Positions 1 to 8,920 of a stretch of DNA of 33,600 bases are shown here, in pieces. The notes beneath the pieces are model-generated. The model had not been told where the DNA came from, ran no database searches, and saw nothing but the letters and a program-made list of their open reading frames with translations. Both the position numbers and the translations under genes were made by a program. The DNA is taken from positions 1 to 33,600 of the forward strand of contig NZ_CAJXGF010000034.1 of the NCBI RefSeq assembly GCF_913053745.1, in the 5' to 3' direction. The DNA comes from an uncultured Nitratireductor sp. (GTDB lineage: Bacteria; Pseudomonadota; Alphaproteobacteria; Rhizobiales; Rhizobiaceae). Position 1 is the stretch's first letter. Each line of letters opens with the position of its first letter.

Positions 1-74
1 CCGGCACTGCGTCTTCTCGTCTTGTGACGATTAGGCGAAGCGCCGAACCGTTGTGCGATTCCGTCCCGCGTAGA

Positions 75-416
75 TCAGAGCCACGTCGTGACGAAATCCG
101 GATTGGCGTGGATGTCGATCATCTCCAACCGGTCGGGGCCGAGGTTTTCGAAACGATGCGGAGCGTTCGGCGGAGCAACCAGGATATCGCCGGCCGTCGC
201 GATGATCTCCAGGCCATCGACCTCGAAACGCACGCAACCGCTGCGGACGATAAAGGTTTCGGCATATGGATGGCTGTGCAGCGCCGGGCCGAACCCCAAC
301 TTATCGGTTTCGTTGAAAATGATCGATACGCCACTGCCAGTTTCAGGGTGGGCCCATTCTCCGTGCCAGCGTGCCGGGTCGGCGCGCCAGTCGGCTTCTA
401 TCGGATTGCTACCCAT
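75..416 (-). CDS. Single-domain cupin protein
   Basis: A 113-residue protein with both cupin motifs. Motif 1 has H47, H49, E53 and G60 (HSH, then E, then G). Motif 2 has G76, P83, H87 and N91. H47, H49, E53 and H87 form the usual metal-binding set, so a small metal-binding beta-barrel is likely. The substrate cannot be read from sequence; small cupins of this type include sugar isomerases, dioxygenases and proteins of unknown role. The ATG at 416 follows a good ribosome binding site (GGGAGG). It lies 25 bp downstream of the DUF1801 gene on the same strand, so it is probably the last gene of the purM-purN transcript, though its own expression cannot be excluded. Confidence 0.85.
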   Translation of the reverse strand: MGSNPIEADWRADPARWHGEWAHPETGSGVSIIFNETDKLGFGPALHSHPYAETFIVRSGCVRFEVDGLEIIATAGDILVAPPNAPHRFENLGPDRLEMIDIHANPDFVTTWL

Positions 417-441
417 TCAACACCTCCCTTGTGACAATGTT

Positions 442-855
442 TCAGATGCGCCGCCTGTGATATGTCAAAGCCAACGCAATACAATGGCTTAGAGCACGTT
501 CCGGAATCTCCTCATCAGCCTTGAATAGAAGCGCGCGTGCTTCTTCAAACGTGAAGTGCCCCGGATAATGTGTGCGAAATTGCTGCACGAGATCGGTTTG
601 GCAATGGACGAAAAGAGCCCAGCCGTCGGGCTGCGATCTGGGCACGCCCAGACGAATCGTGCTGCCGCTCTTCGTATCTGGCGTGAGATAGGCAGGTTGC
701 CCCCATTTCAGCGTTTCCTCGACATGGCCGACGCCCTCGGTGCGGTATGCAGTTTCCAGGATCAACGTACGGGCGCGAAGGAGCCGGGGGCGAACGGTTG
801 CGGGAAAAGCAGCAAAAGCGTCGGCGATCTCAGGAGCAGGGAAGGCGTAATCCAT
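442..855 (-). CDS. DUF1801 domain protein
   Basis: A 137-residue protein recognised as the DUF1801 (YdhG/YjbR-like fold) family by its layout: a helical N terminus, a central segment with WGQPAYL near residue 51, then WALFVHCQTDL and a C-terminal helical part. No catalytic role is established for the family. The frame is open further upstream, but the ATG at 855 is preferred because it follows GGAG at normal spacing and because the upstream residues overlap purN and look unlike the family. It starts 17 bp after the purN stop and is probably co-transcribed with purM and purN. Confidence 0.8.
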   Translation of the reverse strand: MDYAFPAPEIADAFAAFPATVRPRLLRARTLILETAYRTEGVGHVEETLKWGQPAYLTPDTKSGSTIRLGVPRSQPDGWALFVHCQTDLVQQFRTHYPGHFTFEEARALLFKADEEIPERALSHCIALALTYHRRRI

Positions 856-872
856 CGCAGGCTCCAAAACGG

Positions 873-1547
873 TCAACTCCGGCGTTCGCCGGGCGAAACG
901 ATCGCCAGATCGCGGCGTTCGTCTTCGACGTCGGAAAAGACGGCAACGCCGTCCGACATGCGCACCCGGCCTTCCACGACAAGTCGCAGGGCGAGCGGGT
1001 AGAGACGGTGTTCGATCTTGAGGACGCGCTCGCCAAGCGTTTCCTCTGTATCGTCGGTGAGAACGGGGACGGCGGCCTGGGCGATGATTGGACCCTCGTC
1101 CATCTCCGGCGTGACGAAATGGACGGTGCAACCGTGAATGCGAACGCCGGAGGCTAGCGCGCGGGCGTGGGTGTCCAGTCCCCGGAAGCTGGGCAGAAGC
1201 GCTGGGTGGATGTTTATCATCCGACCCTTCCATTTCTTAACGAAATCGGGCGTCAGCAGCCGCATATAGCCGGCGAGGCAGACGATCTCGGCCTTGAATC
1301 CCGTGATCGCCTCGTGAATGGCGGCGTCGTGCGCCTCGCGGCCGTCATAGTCGCGCGACGAAATCACCTTGATGGGAATGTTGTGGGTTTTGGCGATCTC
1401 GAGACCGCGCGCATCGGCGCGGTTGGAGACGACGCCGACGATCTCGGCGGGAAAGGCGGGGTCAATGGCGGCCGCGATCAACGCCGCCATGTTCGATCCG
1501 CGGCCTGAAATGAGGATCGCGATCCGCTTGCGCGTGCGCCGGGTCAT
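873..1547 (-). CDS. purN: Phosphoribosylglycinamide formyltransferase
   Basis: A 224-residue cytosolic enzyme that transfers a formyl group from 10-formyltetrahydrofolate to glycinamide ribonucleotide in purine synthesis. Visible family features are the phosphate-binding GRGSN at residues 15-19, the catalytic N112 and H114 in [11 protein letters not shown], and D150 in PEMDEGP. The length is slightly above the E. coli enzyme. Its ATG overlaps the purM stop codon by 4 bp (ATGA, 1544-1547), so translation is probably coupled to purM, which makes the next-but-one product in the pathway. The C terminus, after about residue 200, is a short polar tail of no known function. Confidence 0.97.
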   Translation of the reverse strand: MTRRTRKRIAILISGRGSNMAALIAAAIDPAFPAEIVGVVSNRADARGLEIAKTHNIPIKVISSRDYDGREAHDAAIHEAITGFKAEIVCLAGYMRLLTPDFVKKWKGRMINIHPALLPSFRGLDTHARALASGVRIHGCTVHFVTPEMDEGPIIAQAAVPVLTDDTEETLGERVLKIEHRLYPLALRLVVEGRVRMSDGVAVFSDVEDERRDLAIVSPGERRS

Positions 1548-2611
1548 AGGCGTAGTTCACCACGATAGGTGACGCCGGCAGCCTGGCGCGGGATCACCTG
1601 GCCGAATATCGCGACACTCTCGCCCGCCTTTTGGAGAAGGGCGGCGATCTGGGCGGCTTCATCGGCGGCGACTGCCACCACCATGCCGATCCCGCAATTG
1701 AAGGTAGACAGCATTTCAGTTTCGGCGACGCCGCCGGTTTTGGAAAGCCAGGAGAAAACCGGTGGCACGTCGATGGCGTCGAGGTTTATCTCAGCAGCCA
1801 GATGCTCGGGCAGGACGCGTGGCAGGTTTTCAGGGAAGCCACCTCCCGTTATGTGGGCAAGCGCCTTGATGCCCCAGGCGGCCTTCAGGGTGGTGAGGAG
1901 CGGCTTCACATAGATGCGTGTCGGCTCCAGCAGTGCCTCGCCGAGCCGTCGTTGCGGGGCGAAGGGAGCCTTGTTCTCCCAGCCGAGCCCCGCATCGGAG
2001 ATAATTCGACGCACCAGCGAAAACCCGTTGGAATGAACACCGGAAGAGGCGAGACCGAGCAACACGTCGCCCTCGGCAATATCGCCGCTGGGCAGAAGCT
2101 TGTCCCGTTCGGCCGCACCGACGGCAAAGCCTGCAAGGTCGTAATCGTTGCCATGATACATGCCTGGCATTTCCGCCGTCTCGCCACCGATGAGCGCGCA
2201 GCCGGCCTGTTTGCAGCCCTCGGCGATGCCCGAAACGATGGCCGCGCCCTGGTCGGGATCAAGCTTACCGGTTGCGAAATAATCGAGAAAGAAGAGAGGT
2301 TCCGCACCTTGAACCACCAGGTCGTTGACGCACATGGCGACAAGGTCGATGCCCACCGTATCGTGCAGTCCCGCTTCGATTGCGATCTTGAGTTTCGTGC
2401 CGACGCCGTCATTGGCAGCCACCAACACCGGATCGGAAAAGCCCGCTGCCTTCAAGTCGAACAGACCGCCGAAACCGCCGATCTCGCCATCGGCGCCCGG
2501 TCGACGCGTTGCGCGCACCAAGGGCTTGATCTTGTCCACGAGCCGGCTGCCCGCGTCGATGTCGACGCCCGCATCCGCATAGGTAAGGCCGTTTTTGCGT
2601 TCCTGAGCCAT
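1544..2611 (-). CDS. purM: Phosphoribosylformylglycinamidine cyclo-ligase (AIR synthetase)
   Basis: A 355-residue ATP-dependent enzyme that closes the imidazole ring to give aminoimidazole ribonucleotide. The frame is open up to 2956, but the ATG at 2611 ([18 protein letters not shown]) matches the usual PurM start and length, and the upstream 115 codons look non-coding. Family features include [10 protein letters not shown], the [11 protein letters not shown] loop and [13 protein letters not shown]. It heads the minus-strand cluster purM, purN, DUF1801, cupin. The 166 bp between its start and the divergent CDP-alcohol transferase gene must hold promoters for both directions; I see no clear purine operator there. 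Confidence 0.97.
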   Translation of the reverse strand: MAQERKNGLTYADAGVDIDAGSRLVDKIKPLVRATRRPGADGEIGGFGGLFDLKAAGFSDPVLVAANDGVGTKLKIAIEAGLHDTVGIDLVAMCVNDLVVQGAEPLFFLDYFATGKLDPDQGAAIVSGIAEGCKQAGCALIGGETAEMPGMYHGNDYDLAGFAVGAAERDKLLPSGDIAEGDVLLGLASSGVHSNGFSLVRRIISDAGLGWENKAPFAPQRRLGEALLEPTRIYVKPLLTTLKAAWGIKALAHITGGGFPENLPRVLPEHLAAEINLDAIDVPPVFSWLSKTGGVAETEMLSTFNCGIGMVVAVAADEAAQIAALLQKAGESVAIFGQVIPRQAAGVTYRGELRL

Positions 2612-2777
2612 CTCGTTCTCGCCGCCGCTTTTTCCCGGCTTCTGACACGAAGGGGGCGCTTCCGCAAGGCGGTAGATATCAACAAGCTGGCCTATTGAAA
2701 GCGTGACGGTCTCCCACAATCTGTGAAAGCCTGCGATAAGTGTGCGCCGAAAAACCGTCGGACCGCAACGGGGCGAG

Positions 2778-3350
2778 ATGGAGAGCAGACCGGTGACGAT
2801 ACCCAACGCCATAACATTGATGCGCTTCTTTCTTGTTCCGGGCGTCGTGTTCGCTCTGCTCACGGGCGAATATGGCTGGGCGTTCGCCGGATTCTTGGCC
2901 GCCGGCATTTCCGACGGCGTCGACGGTTTCATCGCGCGCCATTTCGACCAGCGCACGGAACTGGGCGCCTATCTCGACCCGATTGCCGACAAATTGCTAT
3001 TGGTGAGCGTCTTCGTGGTGCTCGGTTATATGATGGAACTGCCGTTGTGGCTGGTGATTGCCGTGGTGTCGCGCGACGCGCTCATTATCGGCGGAGTTCT
3101 GCTCGCCAATGTGATGGGGCATCCCGTGGCCATGAAGCCGCTGTTCGTGTCCAAGGCCAATACATTGGTGCAGATTCTGCTGGCGCTGCTGGTTCTGGCG
3201 GAATTGGCCTTCGCATACGGCTCGGGCGCGGTGCGGCTCGGCCTGATCGTTGCCACCGGGCTCTTGACCGTGGCTTCCGGAGCGGCCTATCTCGTCGCCT
3301 GGATCAAGCATATGGGTGGTTATGCCGAAAGTGACGCGGAAGGACACTGA
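2778..3350 (+). CDS. CDP-alcohol phosphatidyltransferase family membrane protein
   Basis: A 190-residue integral membrane enzyme with the complete family signature D46-x2-D49-G50-x2-A53-R54-x8-G63-x3-D67-x3-D71; the four aspartates bind two metal ions and the CDP-linked substrate. About five or six membrane segments can be seen. The family transfers a phosphatidyl group to an alcohol to make phospholipids such as phosphatidylglycerophosphate or cardiolipin; the exact alcohol is not readable, although a pgsA-like or bacterial cardiolipin-synthase role is plausible. The ATG at 2778 is preferred since it sits close to the family's N-terminal IPN segment and follows GGGGCGAG. An in-frame GTG at 2742 is an alternative. 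It overlaps the next gene by about 30 bp. Confidence 0.9.
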   Translation: MESRPVTIPNAITLMRFFLVPGVVFALLTGEYGWAFAGFLAAGISDGVDGFIARHFDQRTELGAYLDPIADKLLLVSVFVVLGYMMELPLWLVIAVVSRDALIIGGVLLANVMGHPVAMKPLFVSKANTLVQILLALLVLAELAFAYGSGAVRLGLIVATGLLTVASGAAYLVAWIKHMGGYAESDAEGH

Positions 3351-4476
3351 AAAGGACAGCGGGCCGGCCATCGCAGGCCCGCCGCTGGCACGCCACATCG
3401 CCTTCTGGGGGATGGCGGGGCTGGGCTTCATCCTGTTCCTCTATGTCTTCAGTTCCATCCTGCTGCCGTTCCTGGCAGGGATGGTGCTCGCCTATTTTCT
3501 GGATCCGGTGGCCGACCGTCTGGAGGGGGTGGGACTTTCACGTGTATCGGCAACGGTGGTAATCCTGATCGGCTTCGTGGTTGCTCTGTTGCTCGGTCTG
3601 ATGATCGTGGTGCCTGTTCTCGGCACGCAGCTGGCCGATTTCGCAAGCCGATTGCCGGAGTATCTGACGCGGCTTCAGGAGCTTGTGAATCGGCTCGAAC
3701 CGGCGTGGGTCGACAATTTTCTCAACAGCGAAACTGATGCCGTGCGCGACAATCTGAGTTCGATCCTGGCACAAGGGACGAGCTTTCTGGGAACGCTGTT
3801 CAAATCGGTCTGGAGTTCGGGCGTGGCGATCGTCAATGTGGCGAGCCTGTTCGTGGTGACGCCGGTCGTCGCCTTCTACATGCTCCTCGATTGGGATCAT
3901 ATGATCGAGAAAGTCGATAACTGGGTGCCGCGCAACCATGTGGAGACGGTGCGTCAGATCGCCCGCGACATCAATGTGGCCACGGCTGGCTTCGTGCGCG
4001 GACAGGGCACGTTGTGTATCATTCTCGGCATCTTCTACGCCATTGGCTTGTCGCTGGTCGGGCTAAATTTCGGTCTTTTGATCGGCCTGTTCGCCGGTCT
4101 GATCAGTTTCATACCCTATGTCGGATCGCTGGTCGGTTTCAGTCTGTCCATCGGTATCGCCGTGGTGCAATTCTGGCCCGAATGGTGGTGGGTTCTGGCA
4201 GTGGCGGCGATCTTTTTTTCCGGCCAGTTCCTGGAAGGCAATATCTTGCAGCCCAAATTGGTAGGCAAGAGCGTGGGCCTGCATCCGGTCTGGCTGATGT
4301 TCGCGTTGTTCGCCTTCGGTTATCTGTTCGGTTTCGCGGGCCTTTTGATTGCCGTGCCGGCGGCGGCGGCCATTGCCGTGCTTGTGCGCTTCGCCATCGG
4401 TCAGTATCTCGCCTCGCCGCTATACAGCGGGCAAGGGGAAGCCGCGGATCGGCCGGCCAGAACGCGCAAACCCTAG
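3322..4476 (+). CDS. AI-2E family transporter (PerM/UPF0118-like)
   Basis: A protein of about 384 residues with the family topology: two N-terminal membrane helices, a soluble middle segment (about residues 80-160), and five or six C-terminal helices containing the conserved FIPYVGSLVGF and GHFLEGN-like segments (here GQFLEGN). Family members include the autoinducer-2 exporter TqsA and sodium/proton antiporters, but most are of unknown substrate, so no substrate is assigned. The ATG at 3322 is preferred; a GTG at 3316 in the same frame is also possible. It overlaps the end of the CDP-alcohol transferase gene and is followed 10 bp later by hdaA, so the three are probably one transcript. Confidence 0.9.
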   Translation: MPKVTRKDTEKDSGPAIAGPPLARHIAFWGMAGLGFILFLYVFSSILLPFLAGMVLAYFLDPVADRLEGVGLSRVSATVVILIGFVVALLLGLMIVVPVLGTQLADFASRLPEYLTRLQELVNRLEPAWVDNFLNSETDAVRDNLSSILAQGTSFLGTLFKSVWSSGVAIVNVASLFVVTPVVAFYMLLDWDHMIEKVDNWVPRNHVETVRQIARDINVATAGFVRGQGTLCIILGIFYAIGLSLVGLNFGLLIGLFAGLISFIPYVGSLVGFSLSIGIAVVQFWPEWWWVLAVAAIFFSGQFLEGNILQPKLVGKSVGLHPVWLMFALFAFGYLFGFAGLLIAVPAAAAIAVLVRFAIGQYLASPLYSGQGEAADRPARTRKP

Positions 4477-4486
4477 GACGACAGCC

Positions 4487-5176
4487 ATGCCATCCCGCCA
4501 GCTTCCGCTCGATTTGGCTCCCGGAGAAGCGTTGACCCGCGACGACCTTGTGGTAACGCCCGCCAATGCGCGCGCCGCAGCATTGATCGAGAACTGGCCT
4601 TCCTGGCCAGCGCCGGTTGTCATTCTGGCGGGCCCTTCAGGCAGCGGCAAGTCGCATCTCGCGGCGATCTGGCTGGAAGAGGCGGGGGCGGTCGCAATTG
4701 CTCCTGACGAAATAGACGCGGATGCCGTGGAACAGGCGACTTTGCGGCCGATCCTGATCGACAATGCAGACAATGGCATGGTGGATGAGAGTGGCCTCTT
4801 TCATCTTATCAATGCCGCCCGGGCCGGTGGCCAGCCCATGCTTCTGACCGCACGCAGTTTCCCAGGCGCCTGGGGTGTGACCTTGCCGGACCTCCTGTCC
4901 AGGCTCAAGGCTGCTGCAACGGTGGAGATCGACGAACCCGACGACCTTCTGCTTGCCGGCGTCATTACCAAACTTTTCGCCGACCGGCAGGTGGACGTAG
5001 AACCGCATGTGGTGCAGTTTCTCGTGCGCCGGATCGAGCGATCGCTTTCGAGTGCGATCCAGGTGGTGCATGCGATCGACCGCGCTGCGCTCGAGCGCAA
5101 GACACGCATAACCCGGCCGCTTGCCGCCGAGATCGTGAGTGCGATCGAGGCGGGTGAGGGCGCTCCGGCATCTTAG
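4487..5176 (+). CDS. hdaA: DnaA-related regulatory inactivator HdaA
   Basis: A 229-residue DnaA-family AAA+ protein without the DnaA DNA-binding domain, which fits HdaA, the alphaproteobacterial Hda homologue that works with the sliding clamp to stimulate ATP hydrolysis by DnaA and prevent over-initiation. It has QLPLDL at residues 5-10, a likely clamp-binding motif, Walker A GPSGSGKS at 49-56 and a Walker B-like ILIDNAD at 89-95. The frame is open from 4349, but the ATG at 4487 places the clamp motif at the N terminus as in Hda proteins. Placement upstream of ppk, here separated by about 19 kb, is common in the Hyphomicrobiales. Confidence 0.9.
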   Translation: MPSRQLPLDLAPGEALTRDDLVVTPANARAAALIENWPSWPAPVVILAGPSGSGKSHLAAIWLEEAGAVAIAPDEIDADAVEQATLRPILIDNADNGMVDESGLFHLINAARAGGQPMLLTARSFPGAWGVTLPDLLSRLKAAATVEIDEPDDLLLAGVITKLFADRQVDVEPHVVQFLVRRIERSLSSAIQVVHAIDRAALERKTRITRPLAAEIVSAIEAGEGAPAS

Positions 5177-5276
5177 CCGACATATCGCCGCATTGCTGCC
5201 CAAGAAACGCCCTGGAACCATTTGCGCCCGTTTCTGTTTGTTCTCCCGAAGCGATGCAAGAGGAAAGGAGCGCAAA

Positions 5277-5486
5277 ATGAACGATGAGCGCAAAGAACGA
5301 ACAACCGTCGTGACCACCGGCGGCGGCGGGGGTGCCGGCTGGTTTGTCGCCGGCGGTCTTGTCGTCGCGTTGATCCTCGGCGGGTTCCTTTTTTTCGGCG
5401 GCTTTCTCGGGGGCGGCGATAGCGGCGGCATCAATATCGATGTGCCCGACAAAGTGACCATCGAGACGCCGAACCCGCCCGAATAA
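5277..5486 (+). CDS. Small single-span membrane protein
   Basis: A 69-residue protein: a charged N terminus, a glycine run at residues 15-19, one hydrophobic helix at about 22-45, then a short acidic tail (INIDVPDKVTIETP) that should lie outside the cytoplasm. A strong ribosome binding site (GGAAAGGAG) lies 6 bp upstream of the ATG at 5277, which is the main reason for calling it real. The frame is open from 5139 but the upstream part overlaps hdaA. I do not know its function; similar glycine-rich one-helix proteins are common in rhizobia. It is 100 bp downstream of hdaA and may have its own promoter. Confidence 0.75.
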   Translation: MNDERKERTTVVTTGGGGGAGWFVAGGLVVALILGGFLFFGGFLGGGDSGGINIDVPDKVTIETPNPPE

Positions 5487-5522
5487 CGACCGTCCTGCGG
5501 GAATTTCTCGAGCGATCCGCCA

Positions 5523-5540
5523 CCGGAACGTCCGGGCGTT
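5523..5540 (+). terminator. Possible weak terminator after the small membrane protein
   Basis: CCGGA-ACG-TCCGG forms a 5-bp GC stem at 5523-5535 and is followed by GGCGTTTT. The stem is short and the T run is only four bases, so this is only a candidate. Confidence 0.3.
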
Positions 5541-6055
5541 TTGCTGTTGGGCGATTGACACCGGAACCGACGGTTTTGATGCAAGATTACCAGCGCCGGG
5601 GACGTTTACATGATCGGCGAATGTCGCACGCGAGACGTATCGATGAGAGGATCGGCGCAGATTTCCCGATGGTTCGACCCGATACGTCATCAGATCTCGC
5701 GGGATCGCGGCGCACCACCAACGTCGTTTCGTGGTAAGGTCATCCGCCTTGTGACGGGTGCCCGCCACTGTGACACAGACATGGCACAGCGACGCGCCAT
5801 ATGTCCGTGCGAGGTCGGACAAGGCGTCGAGGATCTTGCTCAATTTTCCGCGTTGGGGCCAGTTCGATCAAGCCATGATTGTCCTGGGCGTCGCATTACT
5901 TCCTGGACACGAGAGAAGGGAACAGATCTATCGGGCTTTTTGCGCGTCAAATCTGACGGCTTGCCTGCGAGACGCATCGAGCTGAGGCAAATTGCCGATT
6001 TTGCGTTTCGCCCTCTTGCTTTCGATTTTTACAACTCCTATGGAAATCGGACGAT
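5541..6055. other. Gene-poor stretch upstream of tRNA-Pro
   Basis: About 515 bp with no convincing gene. Open frames here (for example 5610-6065 plus) have no recognisable family, poor starts and run into the tRNA. One 13-base segment, CCCGCCACTGTGA at 5760-5773, matches the conserved core box of cobalamin riboswitches, but I cannot find the rest of that structure. The promoter of tRNA-Pro must lie at the right end. Confidence 0.5.
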
Positions 6056-6132
<77 letters not shown>

Positions 6133-6210
6133 TCTTTCCGCATGCCGCTCATTTATGGCATGCTGCTTGTTTCGGCGTTTCGGACGTCTGCAGGGAACGA
6201 GGTTTACAAC

Positions 6211-6516
6211 GTGTCTGCACGCATATTCAGCCCGGCCAAAACGGCCATGCAGTCCGGCAAGGCCAAGACCGGCCTCTGGGTTTTCGAATTCGATCCCGAG
6301 GTGCCGCGCAAGATCGACCCGCTGATGGGGTACACGTCTTCCTCGGACATGAACAGCCAGGTGCGCTTGACCTTCGAAACAAAGGAAGAGGCGATCGCCT
6401 ACGCCGAGCGCAGCGGCATACCGTTCCGGGTGGAAGAACCGCACCGGCCCAAGCGCCGCAAGGTTTCCTACGCGGACAATTTCCGTTATGACCGCAAGAC
6501 CCCGTGGACGCACTAG
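6211..6516 (+). CDS. Complex I accessory subunit, NDUFS4-like (ETC complex I subunit family)
   Basis: A 101-residue protein of the NDUFS4 (18 kDa subunit) family, found in alphaproteobacteria and mitochondria, which binds the peripheral arm of NADH:ubiquinone oxidoreductase and stabilises it near the electron-input module. Recognised by SARIFSPAKTAMQSGKAKTG at the start, then WVFEFDP, GYTSSSDM and the F-x-T-K-E-E-A-I-A-Y-A stretch. The frame opens at 6142, but the GTG at 6211 matches the conserved N terminus and has AACGAGG upstream. It sits between two tRNA genes, away from the nuo operon, as is usual for this gene. An NDUFS6-like protein is also encoded in this window (24096-24338). Confidence 0.9.
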   Translation: MSARIFSPAKTAMQSGKAKTGLWVFEFDPEVPRKIDPLMGYTSSSDMNSQVRLTFETKEEAIAYAERSGIPFRVEEPHRPKRRKVSYADNFRYDRKTPWTH

Positions 6517-6533
6517 CACGCGTTTCACATCGT

Positions 6534-6610
6534 GGTCCCGTAGCTCAGTTGGATAGAGCACCGGCCTTCTAAGCCGATGGTCGCAGGTTCGAATCCTGCC
6601 GGGATCGCCA
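6534..6610 (+). tRNA. tRNA-Arg(TCT)
   Basis: A 77-nt cloverleaf: acceptor GGTCCCG pairs with CGGGATC, D arm GCTC/GAGC, anticodon loop CTTCTAA (anticodon TCT), T arm GCAGG-TTCGAAT-CCTGC, then G and an encoded CCA. The outermost anticodon-stem pair is a C-A mismatch; the other four are normal. Confidence 0.96.
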
Positions 6611-6894
6611 CCCCTAGTTTTCGGCCTTTGTTTTCATTGGCTTTTCTGCGCTGTTTCTTCGCAATCTCTTATCGGTCGCGATCGCACCATGAACCTGGTC
6701 GGGCGGGGCTTTACCTGTCGGGCGAACAGTTTTCTCATTGAAGTGAATGTTGGGGCGTGGCCCAGAGGGAACATTTCCTTGCGCTGAGATCGCGACCTCG
6801 ATCGGCAACGGCGTCCTGCTTGTCGATGTTCAGCATGTATGATTACTTCATCTCTCGTTACTGTATTGGGCCGCGCGCCCTCTGGAGTATGATA

Positions 6895-7158
6895 ATGCGG
6901 TACGCTCTCGCCCCCATGATCCTATCGTTCGCGCTGGCTACAGGCTGTGCAACCATGACACCGGAAGAGCAACGTGCGGCCGACGAGGAAACCTGTCGTT
7001 CCTACGGCTTTACCCGCAAGAACGACGCCTTTGCGGAATGCCTGCAACGCATCGAATTGGACCGTAGGGCGGAAAGGCGCGCGAATGCCGAATCTCTGGA
7101 TCGCCGCTGGGTCTATTCGCGTCCACCTGTCGTGATTGTCACAGACAGGAGTAAATAA
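6895..7158 (+). CDS. Small lipoprotein
   Basis: An 87-residue protein with a hydrophobic signal segment ending in a lipobox (LATGC, Cys at residue 18), followed by ATMTPEEQRAADEETC and a charged, cysteine-containing region, so it is probably a membrane-anchored lipoprotein facing the periplasm. The ATG at 6895 is preferred over 6889 because GGAG at 6884-6887 is at proper spacing. Two further cysteines (in EETC and AECL) might form a disulphide. Similar short lipoproteins with TPEE-RAADE occur in related genomes but have no assigned role. The 284 bp before it, after tRNA-Arg, show no gene. Confidence 0.75.
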   Translation: MRYALAPMILSFALATGCATMTPEEQRAADEETCRSYGFTRKNDAFAECLQRIELDRRAERRANAESLDRRWVYSRPPVVIVTDRSK

Positions 7159-7296
7159 GTCCGACACGCGGCATAGTTCGCTTTATCCGGCAAAGAAGTA
7201 CTGGGCATGTGGCTGAAGGCGAGGTTCGGACCAAGGCAAACAATGACCAGCATGCCGGCTTTTGCCATGGCCCGATCTCTTCCATAGCGTTGTCGC

Positions 7297-7332
7297 AAAA
7301 ACGAAAGATCCCGGCGTGCCGCGGGAGATCTT
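7297..7332 (-). terminator. Rho-independent terminator of the epoxide hydrolase gene
   Basis: Read on the minus strand, AAGATC...GATCTT at 7332-7305 encloses a further GC stem with one bulged base and is followed by TCGTTTTTGCG, with five T at 7301-7297. It lies about 110 bp past the epoxide hydrolase stop and in the right orientation. Confidence 0.55.
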
Positions 7333-7443
7333 GAGATATGTGTTCGGGCTCCCGGTCTTGGCTCAACCTACAGTCAACGTTTGGCCCGCTCGACTGCATG
7401 GATTGGCGCAGAATTCCAAATTGTCATGCCGGCGTTGACAAGG

Positions 7444-8634
7444 TCACGACCTGCGATCGTCGGCACCCAGTACCGCCGCGAGGCCTTCCCGCAGATCCTT
7501 GACAAAGTATTCGGGGACTTCCAGCGACGGGAAATGTCCGCCAGTTTCGGGCGTTCGCCATCGAACGATTTGTCGATATCGCGCCTGCGCCCAGGCGCGC
7601 GGACACTTCTCAATGTCGCGGGGATAGATACTGATAGCCGAAGGAACGTCGACCAGAAGTTCGGGGTCGAGCGCGTTAACGCCGCCATGGCTCTCGTGAT
7701 AGATGCGGGCCGCCGAAGCGCCGGTTCGCGTCAACCAATAGAAGGTGACGTTGTCGAGAAAGCGATCTCTGGAAATCGTCTCGAACGGGCTGTCTTCGGT
7801 ATCCGTCCACTCGGCGAACTTGTCGAAAATCCAGGCAAGAAGTCCCACCGGCGAATCGACAAGCGCGTATCCGATGGTCTGCGGTCGCGTTGCTTGCTGC
7901 TTCGCATAAGCCGCGCGGTGGCGCCAGAAGTCGCGGGTTTCCTCGGTCCACTGGAGCTCGGTTGGCGTCAGCCCGTCCGTCGTCAATCCCGATGGCGCCT
8001 GCGCGAGCACCGTGTGAATGCCGAGAACGCGGTCAGGAAACCGGCCGCCAAGGAGTGTCGTGATGACGCCGCCCCAATCGCCGCCATGGGCCAGGAACCT
8101 GCGGTAGCCGAGCCTTTCCATCAGTTCCACCCATGCAGCGGCGATTTTTCCGACGCCCCACCCGGTGGCGACCGGTCGGTCGCTGTAGCCGAAGCCCGGC
8201 AGCGACGGGGCCACGACGTGAAACGCAGGTGCCTGCGGATCGTTTGGGTCAGCCAATTGGTCCATGACATGGGCGAATTCGGCGACGCTGCCCGGCCAGC
8301 CATGCGTCATAATCAGGGGGGTGGCGTCGGCGCGGGCGGATCGACGGTGCAGGAAATGAATTCCCAAATCGTCGATGGTCGTGCGGAATTGGCCGATCCG
8401 TTCGAGGCGCGCCTCGAACGATCGCCAGTCGTATCCTTTGCGCCAGTAATTTACGACCTCGATGAGGTCGGCGAGAGGGACGCCCTGTTCCCAGCGGCGC
8501 GGTCCGGGCGCCGAGCGATAGACCGTTTCGGTTTCGGGCAGACGTGCCGCGGCCAGTCGCGCACGAAGATCATCGAGGTCGGTGTCCGTCGCGCGAGCCG
8601 TGAAGGCGTGCACCTCGTCGGTTGCGCGGCTCAT
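7444..8634 (-). CDS. Epoxide hydrolase, alpha/beta hydrolase fold
   Basis: A 396-residue protein with the N-terminal epoxide-hydrolase domain (about residues 7-110) followed by an alpha/beta hydrolase core. The oxyanion motif HGWPGS is at 111-116, the nucleophile elbow GGDWGG gives D186, and the catalytic His is H367 in GGHFPSLEVPE. Such enzymes hydrolyse epoxides to diols through a covalent aspartyl ester and resemble juvenile-hormone/microsomal-type enzymes; the natural substrate is unknown. The ATG at 8634 has a strong GGAGG 6 bp upstream. It is divergent from a LysR-type regulator, which probably controls it. Confidence 0.92.
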   Translation of the reverse strand: MSRATDEVHAFTARATDTDLDDLRARLAAARLPETETVYRSAPGPRRWEQGVPLADLIEVVNYWRKGYDWRSFEARLERIGQFRTTIDDLGIHFLHRRSARADATPLIMTHGWPGSVAEFAHVMDQLADPNDPQAPAFHVVAPSLPGFGYSDRPVATGWGVGKIAAAWVELMERLGYRRFLAHGGDWGGVITTLLGGRFPDRVLGIHTVLAQAPSGLTTDGLTPTELQWTEETRDFWRHRAAYAKQQATRPQTIGYALVDSPVGLLAWIFDKFAEWTDTEDSPFETISRDRFLDNVTFYWLTRTGASAARIYHESHGGVNALDPELLVDVPSAISIYPRDIEKCPRAWAQARYRQIVRWRTPETGGHFPSLEVPEYFVKDLREGLAAVLGADDRRS

Positions 8635-8920
8635 GAGAAACCTCCGCCATGAGGAGTTCCCGTGGCAAGGTGCCTGAGTGTTGCAAAGCACCGACGAACA
8701 ATTTTCGCCCGTTCGAACCGTCCCCGTTGGCGAATTCGGTGAACTGCTTCTTGATCGATGCCGGATGCACGATGCTGACAGGTGGAGACGTTTCTGGCAT
8801 AAGAATTAGAAAAACTGTTTTCCATATCGATTCCATCTCCTTTGATTTGTTATTGAAATCTAGCATTCTTGGCCTTTTGAGGCTTGTTAGGAAAACTGTG
8901 TCTTTGTTAGTTTTTCTACT
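8635..8920. promoter_or_regulatory. Divergent control region between epoxide hydrolase and LysR genes
   Basis: A 286-bp region, markedly AT-rich from about 8800 on, unlike the GC-rich flanks. It contains GAAAAACTGT near 8811 and GGAAAACTGT near 8890, a possible pair of regulator contact sites. An open frame at 8649-8924 fills it, but it has no recognisable product. LysR-type operators normally lie in such a space; I cannot fix the exact site. Confidence 0.45.
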
